From UBA7702 sp051866595 (lineage in GTDB: Bacteria; Bacillota; Dehalobacteriia; UBA7702), in NCBI GenBank assembly GCA_051866595.1, contig JBJDXI010000069.1:1-53510 (forward strand): 53,510 bases of DNA. Direction: 5' to 3'. The first letter of the stretch is position 1. Every line of letters begins with the position of its first letter. Made by a program: the position numbers and the translations under genes. The notes beneath the pieces are model-generated. The model saw only the letters and a program-made list of their open reading frames with translations. It had not been told where the DNA came from and ran no database searches. Positions 1 to 6,863 of this stretch are shown piece by piece.

Positions 1-1060
1 CCGATGAGGCCGTCTGCTGAGGTGCTTGTTGCTGAGGCTGCTGAGGCTGCTGCTGACCCATCTGATAGAGACTCTGGGCGTTCATGCCGCCGGCATTCCC
101 CGCCATATTCATCCCCATAAAGGCCATGGCCGCACCGGCGCCTTCGTTGGACGCCGCGTTCTGCATCGCCTGGGCCTGAGCGCCCACCAGATGCGCCGCC
201 GCCATCTGAGGATTCTTGAACGCCGCATTGCGCTGGAGTTCCTTGATCATCTGTTCGTCTTCTTCGCTGGCTTTAACGCTGGACACACCGAAGGAAACGA
301 TTTCGATCCCGCGGAGATCACGCCATTTGGCCGAAAGCACTTCGTTCAAGGCGTCTGCCAGTTCCATGGTGTGACCCGGCAGGGCGCTGTAACGGATGCC
401 CATATCCGAAATTTTCGCGAAGGCCGGCTGGAGAGCGGTAAGCAGTTCCGTTTTCAGCTGGCTGTCCAAGGATTCTCTCGTATATTCACTTTCCACATTA
501 CCGCAGATATTCGTATAAAACAGCAAGGGATTGCTGATATGATAGCTGTATTCGCCGAAACAGCGGATGGCGATATCCATATCCAGACCCACATTGGTAT
601 CTACCACGCGGAAAGGAACGGGAGAAGGCGTACCATACTTATTCCCCACCAGTTCCTTGGTATTGAAATAGTAAACACGCTGGTCTTTGGGAGGTTCGCC
701 GCCGAAGGTGAAACGCTTCCCGATATTTCCGAACACTTCTTTGACGCTCTGTCCCAGAGAACCGCTGAAAATCGAGGGCTCCGTGGACATATCATAGGTA
801 TATTCACCGGGTTCCGCGCAGACATCCACCACTTTCCCCTGCTCCACAATGAGCATACACTGGCCGTCGGCCACGGCGATGACCGAACCGTTGCTGATGA
901 TGTTGTCGCTTCCCTTGGTGTTGGAAGAACGGCCCGAAGTCCGCTTCTGACCTTTTACCGCCAGCACATCCGCTTCCATCGCTTCACAGTAAAAATACTC
1001 TTTCCATTGATCCGCCAACACACCGCCGGCGGAACCGACTGCCGCTTTAATAAGTCCCAT
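1..1060 (-). CDS. SPFH-domain (virion core-like) protein, partial
   Basis: The minus strand reads open from an ATG at 1060 to the window edge without a stop, giving about 353 residues; the C-terminus is missing. The start follows a good AGGAGG site. The translation opens MGLIKAAVGSAGGVLADQWK, then has a beta-rich SPFH-like core (about residues 50-280) and ends in an Ala/Met/Gln-rich stretch with repeated QQPQQ. This is the bacterial SPFH/virion core family, in which a zinc ribbon usually follows the Gln-rich linker; that part would lie outside the window. Family members are thought to form membrane-associated scaffolds, but a precise role is unknown. It starts 15 bp after the SLH gene stop, so the two are probably co-transcribed. 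The opposite-strand open frame here is a shadow. Confidence 0.85.
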   Translation of the reverse strand, partial: MGLIKAAVGSAGGVLADQWKEYFYCEAMEADVLAVKGQKRTSGRSSNTKGSDNIISNGSVIAVADGQCMLIVEQGKVVDVCAEPGEYTYDMSTEPSIFSGSLGQSVKEVFGNIGKRFTFGGEPPKDQRVYYFNTKELVGNKYGTPSPVPFRVVDTNVGLDMDIAIRCFGEYSYHISNPLLFYTNICGNVESEYTRESLDSQLKTELLTALQPAFAKISDMGIRYSALPGHTMELADALNEVLSAKWRDLRGIEIVSFGVSSVKASEEDEQMIKELQRNAAFKNPQMAAAHLVGAQAQAMQNAASNEGAGAAMAFMGMNMAGNAGGMNAQSLYQMGQQQPQQPQQQAPQQTASS

Positions 1061-1075
1061 AATTCAGTCTCCTCC

Positions 1076-2866
1076 TTAATAGTTAAAAGTTGTGCAGAGG
1101 CGTTTTAACATCGCCGCCACATGGCTGCGCTGCGCCGGATGATTCGGACGGAAATACAAACCGTCCCATTCGTCACTGCCCCGAACTAAATCAACACCAA
1201 ATGCCCAGCTGACAGAATCAGAAGCCCAATCAGCGATTTCACCATTATCTTTAAATCCCGCCAGCATAACACTGTCATTTTCGTCATATAAACCCTCGGA
1301 TTTCGCAAAACGGCAGAAAATCACCGCCAGTTCCTGACGGCTGACAGGGTCTTCCGGTCTGAAAAGACCGTTACCGTCTCCTTTCACAATGCCTGTATTT
1401 TCCGCCCAGGCAACAGCATCTTTATACCAGCTAGCCGGGGCCACATCAGCAAAAGAACAATCACCGCTGACCAACGGTTCATCTTTCAGGCGGTAGAGCA
1501 CTGTCGCAATCATTCCACGGGTAGTCGATAAAGCAGGGCTGAACTTATTATCCCCCGTGCCGTTCATCAGACGATTGTAATACACAAATGCCACATCATC
1601 ATAAAACCAATCCGTATACTCTTCCGTTTTTATCACATCGTCAAAGAACATCGAAGGCGGCGATGTTACCAGTTTACGGAAATCCATGGAAATCTTTAGT
1701 TCCTCGGCGCTTTTCGTAATGATCTTTGCCGGACGGCCGTTGATATATGGAGTGATACCTTCGTCAAAAGCATAGCCGCTTTTGGCTTCCAGCGTAATAT
1801 TCACACTATATTTTTTATTGACAAGGAAGGTACTGCCGTAAGGTTCCCATGATACATTAGCCACAGTGTAACCTTCATAGCCCCCGGAAACCGATGCGGT
1901 ATTGGAAGGAACCGCGCCGATCAAAGGTTTTATAACATCAACGGAAACTTTATCAAGAAGTTTATCGAAGTTCAGCGAAATTTTTAACTCCTCGGCGCTT
2001 TTTGTAATGATCTTTGCCGGACGGCCGTTGATATTGGGAGTGACACCTTCGGCAAAAACATAACCGTCTTTGGCTTCCAGCGTAATCATCACGCTGTATG
2101 CCTTGCCGGCCTCAAAAGTACTGCAGGAAGGATCCCAGGAAACATTGGCTACGGTATAGCCTTCAAAACCGCCGGGGATCGAAGCAGAGGAGGAAGGAGC
2201 CGCGCCGATCAGAGGTTTTTCCACATTAACGGAGACTTCGCTCACATCGCTCAGCTCACGATACACTTTAATGTTATCAATACCGATTCCATACTGATTC
2301 TGAGCCTGATAAACAAAACCGATCTTCACTTCTTTGCCGCGATATTCCGACAGATTCACATACTTCGAAAGTTTCAAAGTACGGGACGCCGGAGAGGTAC
2401 AATATTCCCCGGAGGAAATGGATTCACTGTAAATTTCCCGTTCACCGGTACCGTCGGCGGCCTTGATATAAATCGAGTACTCTTCCGCAAAAGAAAGATT
2501 CAGCGTAAATACATCATAATTGAGATATACCTCACCTTTTTTCGGCATGGTAAAAGACGGAGTATACGCATAATCCTCCGGTTGCAGTTTCAACTGTACC
2601 TCGTCTTCCGTAACGGCAAAGGAATAATCGAGCAATGCGCCGGTTTTCACTTTGCCGCCGGAAGAAGGCACCACAGCCTCATACTTCCAGTTATAGCCGT
2701 CTTTATCCCCATCGATATAGGACCATTTCTCCGCTTCCGATGCCGTATCAAAGCCACAGGAATAGAGTGTTTCCGTGGCCGCCGAGACACCGAAGCTGAA
2801 GCACAGCACCATCGCCAGGGCGAGGCACATGGCAACCCATACCGGGATTATTTTCTTTGTTTTCAT
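1076..2866 (-). CDS. SLH-anchored surface protein with choice-of-anchor domain and tandem repeats
   Basis: 596 residues with a clear Sec signal peptide (MKTKKIIPVW..., cut near the SAATET site). Residues about 30-205 look like a jelly-roll 'choice-of-anchor J'/cleaved-adhesin domain (ends in GIGIDNIKVY). Residues about 213-300 and 311-398 are two copies of a roughly 90-residue beta module, each containing GYTVANVSW and INGRPAKIITKSAEELKIS. The last 180 residues carry three SLH motifs that bind secondary cell-wall polymer. The role is likely adhesion or cell-surface structure; no ligand can be named. The RBS AGGAGG lies 5-6 nt before the ATG. It is the first gene of an operon with the SPFH gene and has an inverted-repeat promoter upstream (see 3043-3119). 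Confidence 0.85.
   Translation of the reverse strand: MKTKKIIPVWVAMCLALAMVLCFSFGVSAATETLYSCGFDTASEAEKWSYIDGDKDGYNWKYEAVVPSSGGKVKTGALLDYSFAVTEDEVQLKLQPEDYAYTPSFTMPKKGEVYLNYDVFTLNLSFAEEYSIYIKAADGTGEREIYSESISSGEYCTSPASRTLKLSKYVNLSEYRGKEVKIGFVYQAQNQYGIGIDNIKVYRELSDVSEVSVNVEKPLIGAAPSSSASIPGGFEGYTVANVSWDPSCSTFEAGKAYSVMITLEAKDGYVFAEGVTPNINGRPAKIITKSAEELKISLNFDKLLDKVSVDVIKPLIGAVPSNTASVSGGYEGYTVANVSWEPYGSTFLVNKKYSVNITLEAKSGYAFDEGITPYINGRPAKIITKSAEELKISMDFRKLVTSPPSMFFDDVIKTEEYTDWFYDDVAFVYYNRLMNGTGDNKFSPALSTTRGMIATVLYRLKDEPLVSGDCSFADVAPASWYKDAVAWAENTGIVKGDGNGLFRPEDPVSRQELAVIFCRFAKSEGLYDENDSVMLAGFKDNGEIADWASDSVSWAFGVDLVRGSDEWDGLYFRPNHPAQRSHVAAMLKRLCTTFNY
1650..2235 (-). repeat. Tandem repeat of about 290 bp inside the SLH gene
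   Basis: Two in-frame copies of a module of about 95 codons (roughly 1650-1945 and 1945-2235) share long identical stretches, for example the segments encoding INGRPAKIITKSAEELKIS. The copies differ mostly in the middle, as expected for an old duplication kept alike by selection or gene conversion. Confidence 0.75.
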
Positions 2867-3042
2867 AAAATCCTCCTCTCATGACCTGCTTCAGGCAGAT
2901 TCCTTTCATTGCAAACAGGTTTTCTTCCGTATTCCAACGGGATTCCACCGATTTTCCTTTTTTGCCAAGAGAAACCGAAAACAGATCGTTTCACGGTGGT
3001 CATTTCCGGTATCGTCATTTTTCGACACTTTCCCTATCATTG

Positions 3043-3119
3043 ATTATATCAAAAAACCGCAAAAAGGATATTACCCCAAACCGAAAAAAGGGGTAATATA
3101 ACGCCGAAAGAGGGGTAAT
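3043..3119 (-). promoter_or_regulatory. Promoter with inverted repeat operator for the SLH-SPFH operon
   Basis: A minus-strand TATAAT lies at 3043-3048, with no good -35 box. In its place is a perfect inverted repeat with 10-base arms, ATATTACCCC at 3068-3077 and GGGGTAATAT at 3090-3099 (12 base gap). A third half-site GGGGTAAT is at 3112-3119. The repeat centre is about 46 bases upstream of the expected start point, where LuxR-type activators often bind. The neighbouring LuxR-type gene is the obvious candidate regulator; that link is inference. Confidence 0.6.
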
Positions 3120-3164
3120 CTTTTTTTCAGCCAAAAGACGACGCAGGGGGTTTGTAAAATACAG

Positions 3165-3198
3165 GTAAAAAGAAAAGCCGACCCCCAAAAGGGTCGGT
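3165..3198 (-). terminator. Terminator after the LuxR-type gene
   Basis: Stem CCGACCC/GGGTCGG with a short loop, followed on the minus strand by a T-rich run (CTTTTCTTTTT). It separates the regulator from the SLH operon. Confidence 0.85.
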
Positions 3199-3208
3199 TC
3201 ACATCGCA

Positions 3209-4369
3209 TTACGGTTCCGATTGCGAAATCTCCTTTTCGACAAGGGCAAACAGCTCTTTCCGGCTGGAAACATTCAGTTTGGCAAAAACATGGGAAGTAT
3301 GCTTTTTCACCGTATTTTCCGAAACATGGAGTTCATCGGCGATCTCTTTCCGCCGTTTGTTTTCCAGCAGAAGGCCGAGAACTTCTCGTTCTCTGGCGGT
3401 CAGCTCCGCGGCGGCGGGACAGTCTGTCAACATCCGCGAAAACCGCTCCCCGGAGAAGGATCCGGGATCTTCGCAGACATCATCCCCCTCAAGGCAAAGG
3501 GCAAAAGCCGGTTCCTCCAGAGCAGACATTTCTTTTTCTCTGACAGAAGATCCTTTGTCCCCGATCAGTTCATAATCCTGCAGCATATTGTGGAGGAAAA
3601 GCAAAAACAGTTCCGAAATGAGGTAAGATACGGAAAGGAACTCAAAATGAAGGTGAATCAGCTGTTCCACAAGCCAGACGAGGATATTGCCCATGACCAG
3701 AACGGCCATGATCGCCGCGTGTTTATAAGAGGGAACCCGTTTGCGGATCACGGAAAAGAGGATCATACCGACCATTATGCCGAAATAGGAAAACAGATAC
3801 ACCGGATACAGCACGTGCAGCGGGCCGTAAACTTTATCCAGCGTAACAATGCCGTTCACGATTTCCCAATGAACTTCTTTATAGTACAGATCCAGATATC
3901 CGCCGCTGGCGGCAGAAAGAAAAACCAGAATACTGATGCCGAGCAAAACGCCGAAACAGACTTTGCGATACCGGATCCCGCAGATATCCGCAATGATCAT
4001 CAGCATAAACAGCGGCAGAAAAACGGCGCCGAAATAGGAGATGCGATTGGCGAGCAGCGCTTCTTCCAGACCCGTTGAAATGGAAAGCGCAAAATACCCC
4101 AAATTAACAATAAAAACCGAAATATACAGCAGTAAAAACCAGATTTCTTTTTTACGGACAAGACCGCAATAGCCCAAAAGCAGGAACAGCGAAAGGACGG
4201 TAACAAAGCCGTAAATCAAAGAAATGGAACTGATCCTGTCCGAAATACCATCCCCGTTCACCGCCGCCATAACCGGAGCGGACAAAAGAGACAGCAACGC
4301 AAACACGCCAATAGAGATCAAAAGAATACGGAAGATTCGATTGTTGTATTCATTTTTCGCCAGATTCAC
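3209..4369 (-). CDS. Membrane-bound LuxR-family transcription regulator
   Basis: The N-terminal two thirds form about seven hydrophobic helices resembling the 7TM region found in some sensor kinases. The C-terminal 65 residues are a LuxR helix-turn-helix (LTAREREVLGLLLENKRRKE, then VSENTVKKHTSHVFAKLNVS). Such one-component membrane regulators sense a signal at the membrane and bind DNA directly. I chose a GTG start at about 4369 because GGAGG lies 7 nt before it; the frame stays open to an ATG at 4456 (415 residues) that lacks an RBS. The gene sits just upstream of the SLH-SPFH operon on the same strand, behind its own terminator, and probably controls it through the inverted repeat at 3068-3099. 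Confidence 0.85.
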   Translation of the reverse strand: MNLAKNEYNNRIFRILLISIGVFALLSLLSAPVMAAVNGDGISDRISSISLIYGFVTVLSLFLLLGYCGLVRKKEIWFLLLYISVFIVNLGYFALSISTGLEEALLANRISYFGAVFLPLFMLMIIADICGIRYRKVCFGVLLGISILVFLSAASGGYLDLYYKEVHWEIVNGIVTLDKVYGPLHVLYPVYLFSYFGIMVGMILFSVIRKRVPSYKHAAIMAVLVMGNILVWLVEQLIHLHFEFLSVSYLISELFLLFLHNMLQDYELIGDKGSSVREKEMSALEEPAFALCLEGDDVCEDPGSFSGERFSRMLTDCPAAAELTAREREVLGLLLENKRRKEIADELHVSENTVKKHTSHVFAKLNVSSRKELFALVEKEISQSEP

Positions 4370-4454
4370 CAAAATTCCTCCGTTTCCTTTTATTCCGATA
4401 ATTTTACACAATATTATACCATACATATCACAAAAAACCAAGAGAATACAATTC

Positions 4455-4492
4455 AAAAAAGCGCCTCTCCTCCAAGGGAAGCGCTTTCAAAC
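4455..4492 (-). terminator. Probable terminator after the small ORF
   Basis: AAAGCGC and GCGCTTT pair around a partly paired loop, followed on the minus strand by a run of T. It could end transcription of the small reading frame at 4553-4639. Confidence 0.5.
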
Positions 4493-4552
4493 AGTTCACA
4501 TCTGACCACGGCAATGCATATTCACAAAAGCGTTTTTCCGGTTTTTCGCGCC

Positions 4553-4639
4553 TCAATCCACACCGCTGAATTTTTTGGCCATTTCCATGAATAACTGCTT
4601 CTTTTCTTCATCGGTCATCTGGGAAAAATTTTTACGCAT
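4553..4639 (-). CDS. Small hypothetical protein (28 aa)
   Basis: The reading frame is MRKNFSQMTDEEKKQLFMEM followed by AKKFSGVD and a stop. AGAGGGG lies about 6 nt before the chosen ATG; an earlier in-frame ATG at 4657 has no RBS. The peptide is charged and predicted helical (MTDEEKKQLFMEMAKKF). It lies alone between the LuxR-type gene and the HAD gene, with a hairpin terminator behind it. No family recognised. It is either a real small protein or a chance frame. Confidence 0.45.
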   Translation of the reverse strand: MRKNFSQMTDEEKKQLFMEMAKKFSGVD

Positions 4640-4752
4640 CGAAAGCCCCTCTTTCATCTTCAAGGTGGGAATTATCCCCCCTTCCTTTTGTGCTCTTAGA
4701 ATAACACAGAGTACGTACCAAAAAAGTCCCATCCATTGTTAAAAGAGGTCAT

Positions 4753-4787
4753 AAAAAAGCGGTGACGCCTGAGCGTCACCGCTTTTA
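4753..4787. terminator. Terminator after the HAD gene
   Basis: Long perfect stem AAAAGCGGTGACGC paired with GCGTCACCGCTTTT around a TCAG loop, with a T-run in minus orientation. Confidence 0.9.
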
Positions 4788-4800
4788 CGTAATTCTCTTT

Positions 4801-5574
4801 TCAGATTAATTCAAAATGTTTCAACGCCTTTTCGATACCGTCCTCATCCACAGACGCGGTCACATAATCGGCAATGGCCTGTACTTCCGGTTTCGCGTTA
4901 CCCATGGCCACGCCGACGGCGGCGTACTGAAGCATTTCCACGTCGTTCTGGGCGTCACCGAAGGCCATAATTTCCTCTTTCCGTATATCCAGATGTTCCA
5001 GATATTTCTGAATCCCGGAGACCTTGCCGCCGCCTTCGGAAATAATATCCACGGCGCCGTCGCACCAGCGGGTAATCCGGCATCCCGAAGGACAGTGATG
5101 ATGAAACCAGCAATCTTCCTCATCCCGGTAAAAGGTGGTGGCCTGAAAGATCGGCGCCTTTTCGGGTTCGGCACTCTCCGGTATTTCCGTGGCAATATCC
5201 GTCAGCACCTGACGAGCCAGATCACTGACGAAGTTGATGCAGATCCCCTTTTCCTGGGTCAGATAAATCGAAACCTCTTTTCCCCGAAACACCGTCATCA
5301 GTTCGGAAACGGCCTGTTCATTAAGGGGATTTCCAAAGAGATAGGAGAAATCGCCGTCAAGGCAAAGCTGACCGTTGAGGGTAATGTAGCCGTCAAAGGT
5401 GAGTCCGTCCAGGGGCAACTGCTCAATTTCCGTCCGGTGCCGTCCCGTAGACATAAAGATTTTAACACCCCGTTCTTTCAGCCGGTTCAGACTCCGTTTC
5501 GTGCTTTCCGGCACCGTACCGGTGTCCAAAGAGAGCAGTGTGCCATCCACATCGAAAAAAACCGCCTTGATCAT
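4801..5574 (-). CDS. Cof-type HAD-family hydrolase
   Basis: 257 residues. Motif I is FDVDGTLL near the N-terminus (nucleophile Asp and acid Asp), motif II is the Ser/Thr of MSTGRH, the conserved Lys is in the cap-core return, and motif IV is GDAQNDVEM. The C2-type cap lies between residues about 85 and 185. Cof/YidA-like enzymes dephosphorylate sugar phosphates or other small phosphorylated metabolites; the substrate cannot be read from sequence. Monocistronic, with a promoter at 5612-5640 and a strong terminator behind. Confidence 0.9.
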   Translation of the reverse strand: MIKAVFFDVDGTLLSLDTGTVPESTKRSLNRLKERGVKIFMSTGRHRTEIEQLPLDGLTFDGYITLNGQLCLDGDFSYLFGNPLNEQAVSELMTVFRGKEVSIYLTQEKGICINFVSDLARQVLTDIATEIPESAEPEKAPIFQATTFYRDEEDCWFHHHCPSGCRITRWCDGAVDIISEGGGKVSGIQKYLEHLDIRKEEIMAFGDAQNDVEMLQYAAVGVAMGNAKPEVQAIADYVTASVDEDGIEKALKHFELI

Positions 5575-5611
5575 GATTTCATTCCTCCGTATCCTCGTTT
5601 CTTCTGTTTTC

Positions 5612-5640
5612 AGTATATCACATTCCCTTTCATCCGTAAA
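5612..5640 (-). promoter_or_regulatory. Promoter of the HAD gene
   Basis: TTTACG, 17 bases, TATACT on the minus strand, about 37 bases upstream of the ATG. Confidence 0.6.
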
Positions 5641-5666
5641 ATGAAATTTCGACGCGCCAACCGTCC

Positions 5667-5695
5667 TTGAAAAACCGCGTTTCCTTCTCTATAAT
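5667..5695 (+). promoter_or_regulatory. Promoter of sbcDC
   Basis: TTGAAA, 17 bases, TATAAT. It overlaps an in-frame ATG at 5667, which excludes that codon as the start of sbcD. Confidence 0.75.
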
Positions 5696-5726
5696 AGAGG
5701 TAAGAACCATTCCGGGAGGAAACACC

Positions 5727-6863
5727 ATGAAATTCATGCACTTATCCGACCTGCATTTAGGGAAACGCGTTCATGAATATTCCATGATTGAGGATCAGGA
5801 ATACATATTGAAACAGATCATCGGAATCGCCGCCGATGAGAAGGTGGACGCCGTTTTCATCGCCGGGGATATTTACGATAAAACCTTTCCGCCGGTGGAG
5901 GCCGTGACCCTTTTGGATCAGTTTCTCTGGGCCTTGGCCGAAAAGGAAATCAGCGTCTGGATCATCAGCGGCAATCACGATTCCGCCGAACGTCTCTCCT
6001 TCGGCTCCCGGCTGATGGAGAAAAACAAGATTCATATCGCGCCGGTATACAACGGAGAGCTTCACACCGTTACCATGGAAGACAAATACGGCCCCATCGA
6101 CATTTCTCTGCTGCCCTTTGTCAAACCGGCGCAGGTCAAACGGTTTTTCCCCGAAGAAGAAATTCACACCTACACCGACGCTCTCCGAACCGCTTTGCAA
6201 GGCGACGCGCCGCGAAACCGCCGCCGGATTCTGATCACCCATCAGTTTGTCACCGGCGCTACCCGCTGTGAATCCGAAGAACCGGTAGTCGGCGGCCTCG
6301 ACAACGTGGACGCCTCGGTATTCAACGGCTTTGACTATGTGGCGCTGGGGCATATCCACAGTCCCCAGAACGTGGGGAGAGAGACCCTCCGCTACTGCGG
6401 CACGCCGCTGAAATATTCCTTTTCCGAAGTCCATCAGGGAAAATCCGTAACCATCGTCACTATGAAGGAAAAAGGCTGTATTTCTCTGAAAACAATCCCT
6501 CTTCGGCCTCTCCGTGATCTCAAAGAAATCAAAGGAACCTACAACGACCTCACTTTGAAAAGCTTTTACGAACATACAGAGTATCCGGAATCCTATCTTC
6601 ACATTACCCTCACCGATGAGGAAGACGTTCCCGACGCCGTCAGCCGCTTACAGGTGATTTACCCCCATATCATGAAACTGGATTACGACAACGCCCGAAC
6701 CCGGAACCGCCCCGGTACCGACACCGCAGGGGAAACGGAAAACAAAACGCCTATGGAGCTTTTTGAAGAATTTTACCAACACCGGAATTTTCAGCCCATG
6801 TCCGAAGAGCAGAAAAAATTCGCCTCGGAGCTGATGGAAAAAGTCATGGAGGAAGAAGCATGA
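5727..6863 (+). CDS. sbcD: Exonuclease SbcCD subunit D
   Basis: 378 residues from the ATG preceded by GGGAGGAAACACC. The calcineurin-like phosphoesterase motifs are all visible: HLSDLHLGKRV, GDIYDKTFPP, GNHDSAERLS, THQF and GHIHSPQ, which hold the two Mn ions. SbcD is the nuclease subunit of the SbcCD (Mre11-Rad50) complex that opens hairpins and trims protein-blocked DNA ends. The C-terminal capping domain is present, so the length is normal for the family. It overlaps sbcC by four bases (ATGA), indicating translational coupling. Confidence 0.96.
   Translation: MKFMHLSDLHLGKRVHEYSMIEDQEYILKQIIGIAADEKVDAVFIAGDIYDKTFPPVEAVTLLDQFLWALAEKEISVWIISGNHDSAERLSFGSRLMEKNKIHIAPVYNGELHTVTMEDKYGPIDISLLPFVKPAQVKRFFPEEEIHTYTDALRTALQGDAPRNRRRILITHQFVTGATRCESEEPVVGGLDNVDASVFNGFDYVALGHIHSPQNVGRETLRYCGTPLKYSFSEVHQGKSVTIVTMKEKGCISLKTIPLRPLRDLKEIKGTYNDLTLKSFYEHTEYPESYLHITLTDEEDVPDAVSRLQVIYPHIMKLDYDNARTRNRPGTDTAGETENKTPMELFEEFYQHRNFQPMSEEQKKFASELMEKVMEEEA

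Noticed and set aside
26..1108. Plus-strand open frame of 360 codons
   Set aside because: It mirrors the SPFH gene on the other strand; its translation is His/Arg/Phe-rich without any family feature, and the minus frame has an RBS and a clear family match.
3209..4456. Longer LuxR-type protein starting at 4456
   Set aside because: The added residues overlap the promoter-like AT-rich region and have no RBS; the GTG at about 4369 has GGAGG at the right distance.
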